From positions 1 through 12,031 of the forward strand of contig JAEXTE010000385.1 of assembly GCA_023453655.1 (NCBI GenBank): a DNA stretch of 12,031 nucleotides. Direction: 5' to 3'. Positions 1-6,592 of the stretch are shown here, in pieces; the stretch's first letter is position 1; each line of letters starts with the position of its first letter. A program made the position numbers and the translations under genes. The DNA comes from Pseudomonadota bacterium. GTDB taxonomy: Bacteria; Pseudomonadota; Gammaproteobacteria; Xanthomonadales; Xanthomonadaceae. The notes beneath the pieces are model-generated. The model saw only the letters and a list, made by a program, of their open reading frames with translations. It did not search any database and was not told the origin of the DNA.

Positions 1-731
1 CCCACCTCGTACTCGTCGGCCGGCCAGTAGCGCGAGGAGTCGGGCGTGAGCATCTCGTCCATCACGTACAGGCGGCCATCGGCGTCGGTGCCGAACTCGA
101 ACTTGGTGTCGGCCACCAGGATGCCGCGCTCGGCCGCGTAGGCCGCGGCATGCTTGTACAGGCGCAGGGTGGCGTCGCGCACCTGTTCGGCGAGGTCGGC
201 GCCGGCCAGCTTGACCGCGGTGTCGAAGTCGATGTTCTCGTCGTGGTCGCCGACCGCGGCCTTGGTCGAGGGAGTGAAGATCGGCTCGCGCAGCTGCTCG
301 GCCTGGCGCAGGCCATCGGGCAGGGCGATGCCGCTGACCCGGCCCGTGCGCTGGTAGTCTTTCCAGCCGCTGCCGATGATGTAGCCGCGCGCGATCGCCT
401 CGATCGGCACCGGCCGCAGCTTCTTCGTCACCACGGCGCGGCGCGCGTACAGCGCCGGATCCACGCCCGCGGGCAGCACCGAGGCCACGTCGATGCCGGT
501 GAGGTGGTTGGGCACCAGGCCGGCGGTCTGCTCGAACCAGAAATTGCTGATCTGGCAGAGCATCTCGCCCTTGCCGGGGATCGGGTCGGGCAGGACCACG
601 TCGAACGCGCTGAGGCGGTCGGTGGCCACGATCAGCAGCCGGTCGTCGGACAGGTCGAAGACGTCGCGCACCTTGCCGCGGTGGCGGAGGGTCAGGCCGG
701 GCAGTTCGCTTTGCAGCAGGGTCGTCGCCAA
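1..731 (-). CDS. purC: Phosphoribosylaminoimidazole-succinocarboxamide synthase (SAICAR synthetase), C-terminus beyond the window
   Basis: Cytosolic ATP-dependent ligase of purine synthesis, joining CAIR and aspartate to give SAICAR. The minus strand gives about 243 residues, with hallmark segments in family order: an N-terminal RHRGKVRDV (residues 16-24), [23 protein letters not shown], a central [30 protein letters not shown], then DTKFEFG and [12 protein letters not shown] near the left edge. This is the longer, roughly 300-residue type of PurC, so about 50-60 residues are missing. No ATG lies in frame near the N-terminus. TTG at 731-729 is chosen because it gives the expected start (Ala-Thr-Thr-Leu-Leu-Gln-Ser) and has GAAGG about 10 nt upstream; the start codon is the least certain part. 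It is transcribed divergently from the J-domain gene, with 80 bp between them. Confidence 0.95.
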   Translation of the reverse strand, partial: MATTLLQSELPGLTLRHRGKVRDVFDLSDDRLLIVATDRLSAFDVVLPDPIPGKGEMLCQISNFWFEQTAGLVPNHLTGIDVASVLPAGVDPALYARRAVVTKKLRPVPIEAIARGYIIGSGWKDYQRTGRVSGIALPDGLRQAEQLREPIFTPSTKAAVGDHDENIDFDTAVKLAGADLAEQVRDATLRLYKHAAAYAAERGILVADTKFEFGTDADGRLYVMDEMLTPDSSRYWPADEYEV

Positions 732-811
732 GGAGGTGTGGCCTTCGGGCGGGCCGGCAAGTGTAGTGCCAATTCCCCGGCGGTGTACTCCCGGGCGGTA
801 CACTGGCGGGC
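732..811. promoter_or_regulatory. Divergent purC / J-protein promoter region with perfect inverted repeat
   Basis: This 80-bp gap must hold both divergent promoters. It contains a perfect inverted repeat, GTGTAC (783-788), 9 nt, GTACAC (798-803), and a further GTGTA at 761-765. On the minus strand TACACT (765-760) is a fair -10 for purC and would give a leader of about 20 nt. On the plus strand TACACT (799-804) ends 7 nt before the ATG at 812, the spacing expected for a leaderless mRNA. No good -35 is visible for either. The inverted repeat overlaps the expected -35 of purC and the -10 of the J-protein gene, so it could be an operator. The regulator is unknown. Confidence 0.4.
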
Positions 812-1144
812 ATGAACCGCTGGTACGGAAAACTGCTCGGCTTCATCGCCGGCTGGCTGCTGCTGCGCCACCCCGGGGGCGGGCTGATCGGGCTGCTGAT
901 CGGCCATGCCTTCGACTCGGGCTGGATCGGCGGGCGCCGTGGCGGGGCCGCCTACCGCGCGCTGGGCCTGGACCAGGACGCCAGCGACGAGGAGATCGAC
1001 CAGGCCTACCGGCGGCTGATGTCGCAGTACCACCCCGACAAGCTCGCCGGCGCGGCGCCTGAACTGCGCGAGCAGGCCGAGCGCCGCTCGCGCGAGATCA
1101 ACGCCGCCTACGACCGCATCCGCCAGCGGCGCCGCCGGCGCTGA
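812..1144 (+). CDS. Short membrane-anchored J-domain protein (DjlA-like without the middle domain)
   Basis: The 110-residue product is likely an Hsp40-type co-chaperone that recruits DnaK at the inner membrane. Residues 7-34 form a glycine-rich hydrophobic segment ([13 protein letters not shown], then [14 protein letters not shown]) resembling the N-terminal transmembrane anchor of DjlA. A C-terminal J domain spans about 47-103, with the essential HPD motif at 74-76 between helices II and III, and the protein ends in a run of arginines. DjlA of enterobacteria is about 270 residues and has a TerB-like domain between anchor and J domain; here only a short Gly/Arg linker is present. The ATG has a weak GGCGGG upstream and may be leaderless. 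Rpe follows 53 bp downstream. Fold and J domain are sure; the link to DjlA is inferred. Confidence 0.85.
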   Translation: MNRWYGKLLGFIAGWLLLRHPGGGLIGLLIGHAFDSGWIGGRRGGAAYRALGLDQDASDEEIDQAYRRLMSQYHPDKLAGAAPELREQAERRSREINAAYDRIRQRRRRR

Positions 1145-1157
1145 GCCCATCCCGATC

Positions 1158-1181
1158 CGGCCGGCGGGCAGGCTCCGGCCG
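1158..1181 (+). other. Intercistronic hairpin ahead of rpe
   Basis: CGGCCGG (1158-1164) and CCGGCCG (1175-1181) form a 7-bp all-GC stem with a 10-nt loop between the J-protein gene and rpe. No T run follows, so it is not a clear terminator. It ends 5 nt before the AGGA ribosome binding site of rpe. Confidence 0.35.
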
Positions 1182-1197
1182 ACAGCAGGACTATCCC

Positions 1198-1872
1198 ATG
1201 CAGTCTCCGGTCATCGCCCCGTCCATCCTCTCGGCCAACTTCGCCCGCCTCGGCGAAGAGGTCGATGCGGTGCTCGCCGCCGGCGCGGACTGGGTGCATT
1301 TCGACGTGATGGACAACCATTACGTGCCCAACCTCACCATCGGGCCGCTGGTGTGCGAGGCGCTGCGCAAGCACGGCGTGACCGCGCCGATCGACGTGCA
1401 CCTGATGGTCGAGCCGGTGGACCGCATCGTCCCGGACTTCGCCAGGGCGGGCGCCAGCCTGATCAGCTTCCACCCGGAAGCATCGAAACACGAGCACCGC
1501 ACCATCCAGCTGATCAAGGCCGAGGGCTGCCAGGCCGGCCTGGTGCTCAACCCGGCCACGCCGGTGGACGTGCTGGACTACGTGCTCGAGGAACTCGACC
1601 TGGTGCTGCTGATGTCGGTCAACCCCGGCTTCGGCGGCCAGGCCTTCATCCCGTCCGCGCTGGACAAGCTGCGCCGCGTGCGCGAGCGCATCGACGCCAC
1701 CGGCAAGCCGATCCGGCTGGAGATCGACGGCGGGGTGAAGCCGGACAACATCCGCGAGATCGCCGCGGCCGGCGCCGACACCTTCGTCGCCGGCAGCGCC
1801 ATCTTCGGCAAGCCCGACTACGCGGCGGTGGTCGCGCAGATGCGCGACGAGATCGCGAAGGCGCGCCCATGA
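1198..1872 (+). CDS. rpe: Ribulose-phosphate 3-epimerase
   Basis: Interconverts D-ribulose 5-phosphate and D-xylulose 5-phosphate in the cytosolic pentose-phosphate pathway. The 224-residue TIM-barrel protein has the full family length and motifs: PSILSA (8-13), HFDVMD (34-39) with metal-binding H34 and catalytic D36, DVHLMV with H68, the phosphate-loop region VNPGFGGQ (141-148), and EIDGGV with the second catalytic acid D177. The start is set by AGGA at 1187-1190, 7 nt upstream. The stop overlaps the next gene as ATGA, pointing to translational coupling. In many proteobacteria rpe lies near trpE, often with gph between; here gph is absent, and the RraA-fold and YegS genes stand between rpe and trpE. 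Confidence 0.97.
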   Translation: MQSPVIAPSILSANFARLGEEVDAVLAAGADWVHFDVMDNHYVPNLTIGPLVCEALRKHGVTAPIDVHLMVEPVDRIVPDFARAGASLISFHPEASKHEHRTIQLIKAEGCQAGLVLNPATPVDVLDYVLEELDLVLLMSVNPGFGGQAFIPSALDKLRRVRERIDATGKPIRLEIDGGVKPDNIREIAAAGADTFVAGSAIFGKPDYAAVVAQMRDEIAKARP

Positions 1873-2342
1873 ACACCTGCGACCTCTGCGACCGGTTCGA
1901 GGACCGCGTCCGGGTGCTGGCGCTGCCGCTGCGCGACTACGGCGGGCGGCTCGCCTTCTCCGGCATCGTGAGCACGGTCAAGGCGCTGGAGGACAACTCG
2001 CTGGTGCGCGTGGCGGTGGCCGAGCCCGGCGAGGGCCGCGTGCTGGTGATCGACGGCGGCGGCTCGCTGGGTCGCGCGATGCTGGGCGACATGCTGGCCG
2101 GGAAAGCGGCCGCGAACGGCTGGACCGGGGTGCTGGTGCATGGCGCGATCCGCGACAGCGCCGCGATCGCGACGCTGGACCTCGGGGTCAAGGCGCTGGG
2201 CACCTGCCCGATGAAGACCGACAAGCTCGGCCAGGGCCTGCGCGACGTGCCGGTCGCCTTCGGCGGCCTGGTGATCGCGCCGGGCCAGTGGCTGTCCGCG
2301 GATGAAGACGGCGTGGTCCTCTCGGACGCCCCCCTGGCCTGA
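1869..2342 (+). CDS. RraA-fold protein, probable 4-hydroxy-4-methyl-2-oxoglutarate aldolase / oxaloacetate decarboxylase
   Basis: A 157-residue protein of the RraA/HMG-aldolase family. It has the family core [17 protein letters not shown] (61-77), then HGAIRD (91-96), TDKLGQG and a C-terminal ADEDGVVLS (144-152). E. coli RraA, an RNase E inhibitor, lacks the Asp after the key Arg. Here R95-D96 is intact, as in the metal-dependent aldolases that cleave HMG or decarboxylate oxaloacetate, so enzymatic activity is more likely than RNase E control. The acidic residue usual three positions further on is Ala99, as I recall it is also non-acidic in the Pseudomonas relatives, so the substrate stays open. 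The ATG overlaps the rpe stop by 4 nt, with GAAGG 7 nt upstream. Databases commonly name this family rraA, but the sequence does not support that function directly. Confidence 0.85.
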   Translation: MNTCDLCDRFEDRVRVLALPLRDYGGRLAFSGIVSTVKALEDNSLVRVAVAEPGEGRVLVIDGGGSLGRAMLGDMLAGKAAANGWTGVLVHGAIRDSAAIATLDLGVKALGTCPMKTDKLGQGLRDVPVAFGGLVIAPGQWLSADEDGVVLSDAPLA

Positions 2343-2575
2343 CGCCGCCATCCGGCGACGGACCCGCCTCGTGGCGGCCGGTCCGCCGCCCCGCCATGGG
2401 GGCCATCCTGCCCCCGCCCGTCCTCCCTGCCATGGCCTCGCATCCTGCGGCCCGCGCGTGACCGGGCTGTGACAGCGGGACCTGCCGTCCGCGCCCCGGT
2501 CCATTCACGCCTCCCTCCACGGCCCGCACCGATCATCCGCAGCCTGCGCGGCTTCCCTGCGCGAGAACCCGTCCG
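2343..2575. other. Non-coding gap with one hairpin, no clear promoter
   Basis: The gap holds no credible gene. A hairpin at 2360-2384 pairs GGACC+CGCC with GGCG+GGTCC around a TCGT loop, with a 3-nt bulge. No T run follows, so at best it is a weak terminator for the rpe transcript. A short palindrome GCTGT-G-ACAGC sits at 2466-2476. I could not assign a -10/-35 pair for the downstream lipid kinase with any confidence. Confidence 0.4.
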
Positions 2576-3520
2576 ATGCCCCCAGCCCACTGGCGCCTCA
2601 TCCTCAACGGCAAGTCCGCCGGCGACGAACCCCTGCGCGAGGCGGTGCAGGCGCTGCGCCAGCGCGGCCAGCGCCTCGACGTGCGCGTGACCTGGGAGGC
2701 CGGTGACGCCGACCGCATCGTGGCCGAGGCGCTGGACGACGGCGTCGGCGTGCTCATCGCGGCGGGTGGAGACGGCACCCTGAGCGAGGTCGCGACCGCG
2801 CTCGCCCGTCGCGAGCTTCCCGCAGGCAACCGCCCCTCGCTCGGCCTGGTGCCGATGGGGACCGCCAACGACTTCTCCACCGCGGCCGGCATTCCGGACG
2901 ATCCGCTGGCGGCACTCGACCTGGTCGCGGCCGTCCCGCCGCGCGCGCTGGACCTGCTGCGCGTCGAGGCGGGCGGCGGGAGCCACTGGGTCGCCAACCT
3001 CGCCAGCGGCGGCTTCGGTACCCAGGTCACCGTGGAAACGCCCGAGGGCATGAAGAAGCTGCTCGGCGGCCTGGCCTACGTACTGACGGGGCTGGCGAAA
3101 CTCGGCCGGATCGAGCCGATCCGCGCACGCGTGCGGGGTCCGGACTTCGACTGGGAGGGCGACTTCATCGCGCTGGGCATCGGCAACGGCCGCCAGGCCG
3201 GGGGCGGCCAGCTGCTGTGCCCGGACGCGATCGCCGACGACGGCCTGCTCGACCTCAGCATCGTGCCCGAGCTCTCGGGCGAGGTGGCCGCCACGCTCGG
3301 CACCGTGGTCAAGGACGGCAAGGTCGCCGCACTCGACCGCGTCGCGCGCCGGGCGCGCCTGCCCTGGGTCGAGATCGAGGCGGCGGCGCCGATGGCGCTC
3401 AATCTCGACGGCGAGCCGCTGGCGGCGACCGCCTTCCGCATCGACTGCGTCCCCGGCCGGCTCGACATGCACCTGCCTGCCGACTGTCCGTTGCTGTCGC
3501 AACCACGTCTCGCGCCCTAG
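2576..3520 (+). CDS. yegS: YegS-type lipid kinase (diacylglycerol kinase-like)
   Basis: ATP-dependent phosphorylation of a lipid substrate; E. coli YegS phosphorylates phosphatidylglycerol in vitro. The 314 residues match YegS along their length: an N-terminal [19 protein letters not shown], the nucleotide loop GGDGT (64-68), GTANDF (95-100), GGFGTQ (145-150), the subfamily block [16 protein letters not shown] (203-218), DDGLLDL and the C-terminal NLDGEP (276-281) before PADCPLL. The [10 protein letters not shown] block and the LILNGKS start are what distinguish YegS from general DagK proteins. The ribosome binding site is weak (GAGAA), but the ATG gives the expected N-terminus. The stop codon TAG lies within the 5' arm of a palindrome that precedes trpE. 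It is probably a single-gene unit, read in the same direction as the trp operon. Confidence 0.93.
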   Translation: MPPAHWRLILNGKSAGDEPLREAVQALRQRGQRLDVRVTWEAGDADRIVAEALDDGVGVLIAAGGDGTLSEVATALARRELPAGNRPSLGLVPMGTANDFSTAAGIPDDPLAALDLVAAVPPRALDLLRVEAGGGSHWVANLASGGFGTQVTVETPEGMKKLLGGLAYVLTGLAKLGRIEPIRARVRGPDFDWEGDFIALGIGNGRQAGGGQLLCPDAIADDGLLDLSIVPELSGEVAATLGTVVKDGKVAALDRVARRARLPWVEIEAAAPMALNLDGEPLAATAFRIDCVPGRLDMHLPADCPLLSQPRLAP

Positions 3521-3534
3521 CGGCAAAGCCGCTA
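3518..3534. repeat. Perfect palindrome TAGCGGC-AAA-GCCGCTA
   Basis: A 7-bp inverted repeat with a 3-nt loop that begins in the yegS stop codon and ends inside the candidate -10 of the trp leader. As RNA it forms a compact hairpin, possibly a weak yegS terminator, although no T run follows. As DNA it fills the spacer between -35 and -10, where a repressor could bind. The palindrome is certain; its role is not. Confidence 0.6.
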
Positions 3535-3544
3535 CATTAGGCCC
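3533..3544 (+). promoter_or_regulatory. Candidate -10 for a leaderless trp leader transcript
   Basis: TACATT (3533-3538, four of six to TATAAT) ends 6 nt before ATG 3545, so initiation at or next to that A would give a leaderless leader mRNA. No recognisable -35 lies 16-18 bp upstream, so this is a suggestion only. Confidence 0.35.
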
Positions 3545-3688
3545 ATGGGCGCGTCCGCATTCCCGCATTTCCTTGCTGCCGGCGAAGGCTGGCGATGGTG
3601 GCCTGCAGCCGCCGTCGCAACCGCCCGCATGCACACCGAGGAAATGCCGCGTGACCTCGCAAGACGAATTCCGCCAGTCGGCCGCTGA
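3545..3688 (+). CDS. Candidate trp leader peptide with Trp-Arg-Trp-Trp, overlapping the trpE start
   Basis: A 47-codon open frame begins at ATG just ahead of trpE. Codons 16, 18 and 19 are TGG (3590-3592, 3596-3598, 3599-3601), giving the stretch GWRWWP. Tandem Trp codons directly upstream of trpE are the hallmark of ribosome-mediated control of tryptophan genes. Unlike classical leader peptides there is no early stop: the frame continues over the trpE ribosome binding site and start codon, out of frame with trpE, and ends at TGA 3686-3688. Early codons CTT, GCT, CGA, CCT and GCA are uncommon in the neighbouring genes, which suggests constraint on the RNA. There is no good ribosome binding site, so it may be leaderless. 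Translation is inferred, not shown; the region could instead act only as RNA. Confidence 0.5.
   Translation: MGASAFPHFLAAGEGWRWWPAAAVATARMHTEEMPRDLARRIPPVGR
3565..3647 (+). promoter_or_regulatory. RNA element: Trp-codon hairpin nested in a helix that masks the trpE ribosome binding site
   Basis: Two long helices are readable. The outer one pairs GCATTTCCTTG (3565-3575) with CGAGGAAATGC (3637-3647), 11 contiguous pairs with one G-U, burying the trpE Shine-Dalgarno GAGGAA. The inner one pairs 3592-3602 with 3608-3618, 11 pairs with two G-U and a 5-nt loop, and its 5' arm contains the second and third Trp codons. A 4-bp GGCG/CGCC step (3581-3584 with 3622-3625) can stack between them. No T run follows, so a Rho-independent attenuator is unlikely and translational control of trpE is the simpler reading. 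A ribosome stalled at the Trp codons would open the inner helix and disturb the outer one, exposing the trpE start. Confidence 0.5.
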
Positions 3689-5126
3689 AGGCCATACCCG
3701 CATCCCCGTTGTCCGCGAGGTCCTGTCCGACCTCGATACGCCGCTGTCGGTCTACCTGAAGCTTGCCGACGGGCCCCATACCTACCTGTTCGAATCGGTC
3801 GAGGGCGGCGAGCGCTTCGGCCGTTACTCGATCATCGGCCTGCCGGCCACGCGCGTGTACGCCTTCCGCGGCCACACGCTCTCGGTCAGCGAGCATGGCG
3901 AGGTGGTGGAAACGCGCGGGATCGCCGATCCGTTCGCCGAGGTCGAGCGCCTGCGCGCCGAGCATTCGGTGCCGCGCCTGCAGGGCCTGCCGGTGTTCAC
4001 CGGCGGCCTGGTCGGCTGGTTCGGCTTCGAGTGCATCGAATACATCGAAACGCGCCTGCGCGAGGGCGGCAACCGCGACGAGCTCGGCACGCCCGACATC
4101 CTGCTGATGCTCAGCGAGGAAGTCGCGGTGTTCGACAACCTCAAGGGCCGGCTCTACCTGATCGTGCACGCCGATCCGCGCGAGCCGCAGGCCTGGGCGC
4201 GCGCCAATCGCCGCCTCGACGCGCTCGCGCACCGCCTGCGCCACGGCGGCGCGGGTTATCCGGAAACGCTGCGGCCCGAAGCGCTGGACGAGGCGCATTT
4301 CGAGTCCGGCTTCACCCGCGAGGGCTTCGTCGCCGCGGTGGCGAAGGCGCAGGAATACATCGCCGCGGGCGACGCCTTCCAGGTCGTGCTCTCGCAGCGC
4401 ATGAGCGTGCCGTTCGACGCGCGCCCGGTGGACGTGTACCGCGCGCTGCGGGCGATGAATCCCTCGCCCTACATGTATTTCCTCGATGTCGGCGGCACCC
4501 AGGTGGTGGGTTCCTCGCCGGAGATCCTGGTGCGTCTGCAGGACGGCGAGGTCACCGTGCGCCCGATCGCCGGCACCCGTCCGCGCGGCGCCACGCACGA
4601 CGAAGACCTGGCGCTGGAAGCCGAGCTGCTGGCCGACCCCAAGGAGCGCGCCGAGCACCTGATGCTGATCGACCTCGGCCGCAACGACGTCGGCCATGTG
4701 TCCGAGCCGGGCAGCGTCGAGGTCGGCGAGCGCTTCGTGATCGAGCGCTACAGCCATGTGATGCACATCGTCAGCGAAGTCACCGGGCGGCTGAAGCCGG
4801 GGCTGAGCTATGCCGACGTGCTGCGCGCCACCTTTCCGGCAGGCACGGTCAGCGGCGCGCCGAAGATCCGCGCGCTGGAGATCATCCGCGAGCTGGAGCC
4901 GATCAAGCGCAACGTCTACGCCGGCGCCATCGGCTACATCAGCTGGCATGGCGACGCCGACACCGCGATCGCGATCCGCACCGCCGTGATCCAGGACGGC
5001 CGCCTGCACGTGCAGGCCGGCGCCGGCATCGTGTTCGACTCCGATCCCGCGAAGGAGTGGGACGAGACCATGAACAAGGGCCGCGCGCTGTTCCGCGCGG
5101 TGGCGCAGGCGGCGAAGGGGCTGTAG
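3651..5126 (+). CDS. trpE: Anthranilate synthase component I
   Basis: With TrpG it converts chorismate and glutamine (or ammonia) to anthranilate, the first committed step of tryptophan synthesis, in the cytosol. From GTG at 3651 the protein is 491 residues, the usual length. That start has GAGGAA 7 nt upstream and gives the expected N-terminus; the same frame is open further upstream from a TTG at 3573, but that extension lacks family support. The N-terminal [15 protein letters not shown] (46-60) and NPSPYMYF (270-277) correspond to the tryptophan feedback-binding elements. The chorismate-binding core follows: PIAGTR (305-310), [12 protein letters not shown] (335-346) and [11 protein letters not shown] (398-408). 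It heads an operon in which trpG lies two genes downstream, separated by a SIMPL gene. Its ribosome binding site is predicted to be masked by the upstream RNA element. Confidence 0.97.
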   Translation: MTSQDEFRQSAAEGHTRIPVVREVLSDLDTPLSVYLKLADGPHTYLFESVEGGERFGRYSIIGLPATRVYAFRGHTLSVSEHGEVVETRGIADPFAEVERLRAEHSVPRLQGLPVFTGGLVGWFGFECIEYIETRLREGGNRDELGTPDILLMLSEEVAVFDNLKGRLYLIVHADPREPQAWARANRRLDALAHRLRHGGAGYPETLRPEALDEAHFESGFTREGFVAAVAKAQEYIAAGDAFQVVLSQRMSVPFDARPVDVYRALRAMNPSPYMYFLDVGGTQVVGSSPEILVRLQDGEVTVRPIAGTRPRGATHDEDLALEAELLADPKERAEHLMLIDLGRNDVGHVSEPGSVEVGERFVIERYSHVMHIVSEVTGRLKPGLSYADVLRATFPAGTVSGAPKIRALEIIRELEPIKRNVYAGAIGYISWHGDADTAIAIRTAVIQDGRLHVQAGAGIVFDSDPAKEWDETMNKGRALFRAVAQAAKGL

Positions 5127-5176
5127 GCCATGCGCTCCGTCGCGGCTGGCGTGCCCAAGTCTCAAGGAGGCTCATG

Positions 5177-5971
5177 ATGCGAATCAGGATGTTCGTATTG
5201 CTGTCCGCACTGCTGTGGGCGGTGCCCGTGATGGCGCAGGTCAATGCGCTCCCGTCGCTGCCGCACCTGCTGGTCAAGGGTTCGGCCAACCGCGACGTGG
5301 TGCCGGACCGCTTCACCGTGACGATCACGCTTTCGGCGACCGACATGCGCCCGGAGCTTGCGCGCGAGCAGGTGCAGGCCAATCTCGCCCGGCTCGTGGC
5401 CTCGCTCAAGGGCAGTCGGGCGATCGCAGGCTCGGTCGACGCGACCGTGTTCTCGCTCGGGCCGCACCACGAGTACGAAGACGACAAGCAGGTGTTCAAG
5501 GGCACGCGTGCCTCGCGGCAGTTGCGCGTGACCTTCCCCGATGCCGACAGCACGCGCCTGTTCCTGGCCGAGCTGCCGGCGGGCGAAGCGGTGCAGCTCG
5601 ACGGCATCGTGCCGGCGTACTCGGGTGCGGACGCCCTGCGCGCCGAACTCAAGGCCGAGGCGATGCGGCAGACCCGGGAGACCGGCGAACTGCTGGCGAA
5701 GAGCTACGGCACCCGGATCCGCAGCCTGTACAGCGTCTCCGACGTGGCGCCGAGCTTCGCCTACGGCATCCAGGCCGGGCACTGGCCCAGCGCGGATCGG
5801 CGTGTCGCGGGCGTGCCTGCGGACCCCGCCGAACCACCGGTCGTCTTCGACGATCCGTCGGCAATGGACAGCATCACCGTGACCGGCAGCCGGATCACGC
5901 CCGAATCCATCGAGGTCGGCACCATCAACCTCGCCGAACATCTTTACGCCATCTTCCTGCTGGCGGAGTGA
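5177..5971 (+). CDS. Exported SIMPL-domain (DUF541) protein inside the trp operon
   Basis: A 264-residue predicted periplasmic protein. Residues 1-20 form a signal peptide: basic MRIR, a hydrophobic core, and a VMA-QV cleavage site. A SIMPL/DUF541 domain occupies the rest, starting at LLVKGSANRDVVPDRFTVTI, with the usual extended repeats and a C-terminal hydrophobic strand. The biochemical role of the family is poorly known; members are linked to oxidative stress (BP26/Omp28) or signalling. The tail has SITVTGSRIT, which resembles the segment common at the start of TonB-dependent receptor plugs; whether this means anything is unclear. Two adjacent ATGs occur (5174 and 5177); the second is preferred because AAGGAGG then sits 6 nt upstream. 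The stop is 3 nt before trpG, so the two are certainly co-transcribed. Confidence 0.85.
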   Translation: MRIRMFVLLSALLWAVPVMAQVNALPSLPHLLVKGSANRDVVPDRFTVTITLSATDMRPELAREQVQANLARLVASLKGSRAIAGSVDATVFSLGPHHEYEDDKQVFKGTRASRQLRVTFPDADSTRLFLAELPAGEAVQLDGIVPAYSGADALRAELKAEAMRQTRETGELLAKSYGTRIRSLYSVSDVAPSFAYGIQAGHWPSADRRVAGVPADPAEPPVVFDDPSAMDSITVTGSRITPESIEVGTINLAEHLYAIFLLAE

Positions 5972-5974
5972 CCC

Positions 5975-6553
5975 ATGCTGTTGATGATCGACAACTACGA
6001 CAGCTTCACCTGGAACCTCGTCCAGTACCTGCAGGCGCTGGGGGCGGAGGTGAAGGTGGTGCGCAACGACGAGCTGAGCGTGGCGCAGATCGATGCGCTG
6101 GCGCCGGAACGCATCGTGATTTCGCCCGGTCCCTGCACGCCCAACGAGGCGGGCGTGTCGGTCGGCGTGATCGAGGCGCTGGGTCCGCGTATTCCGATCC
6201 TCGGCGTCTGCCTCGGCCACCAGAGCATCGGCCAGGCCTATGGCGGGAAGGTGGTGCGCGCGGGCCGGATCATGCACGGCAAGACGTCCCCGATCCGCCA
6301 CGCGGGCAAGGGCGTGTTCGCCCGCCTGCCCGACGGCTACGAGGCCACGCGCTACCACTCGCTGGTGGTCGAGCGCGATTCGCTGCCCCCCTGCCTCGAG
6401 GTCACCGCCTGGACCGAACACGAGGACGGCACGGTCGAGGAGATCATGGGCCTGCGCCACCGCGAGCACCCGGTCGAGGGCGTGCAATTCCACCCCGAAT
6501 CGATCCTCACCGAGCACGGCCACGCCCTGCTCAAGAACTTCCTCGAGCGCTGA
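5975..6553 (+). CDS. trpG: Anthranilate synthase component II (glutamine amidotransferase)
   Basis: Class I glutamine amidotransferase that hydrolyses glutamine and passes ammonia to TrpE. The 192 residues show [13 protein letters not shown] at the N-terminus, PGPCTP (51-56), the nucleophile elbow GVCLGHQ with C79, HGKTSPI, YHSLVV and the catalytic GVQFHPES with H173 and E175. It is a stand-alone subunit, not fused to TrpE or TrpD. CGGAG lies 6 nt before the start, inside the end of the SIMPL gene. The same subunit type can also serve as PabA for 4-aminobenzoate synthesis; its position with trpE and trpD favours TrpG, and a dual role cannot be excluded. Confidence 0.96.
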   Translation: MLLMIDNYDSFTWNLVQYLQALGAEVKVVRNDELSVAQIDALAPERIVISPGPCTPNEAGVSVGVIEALGPRIPILGVCLGHQSIGQAYGGKVVRAGRIMHGKTSPIRHAGKGVFARLPDGYEATRYHSLVVERDSLPPCLEVTAWTEHEDGTVEEIMGLRHREHPVEGVQFHPESILTEHGHALLKNFLER

Positions 6554-6592
6554 GGCCCGCGCTCCCGCCACGACGAACACGGATCCGCCCGC

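Noticed and set aside
2468..2483. TGTGA near 2468 as a Clp/CRP binding site before yegS
   Set aside because: Only one half-site; the second half TCACA is absent at the proper distance.
3573..3650. Upstream extension of trpE from TTG 3573
   Set aside because: The added segment has no family similarity, while GTG 3651 has an ideal ribosome binding site and yields the usual TrpE N-terminus.
3590..3700. Classical Rho-independent trp attenuator
   Set aside because: I looked for a terminator stem followed by a T run between the Trp codons and trpE and found none, so transcriptional attenuation of the E. coli type is not supported.
1937..3703. Long minus-strand frame over the RraA-fold and yegS genes
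   Set aside because: Antisense shadow of high-GC coding sequence; no recognisable protein segment.
3537..5165. Long minus-strand frame opposite trpE
   Set aside because: Antisense shadow with biased Arg/His/Ala composition; trpE on the other strand is unambiguous.
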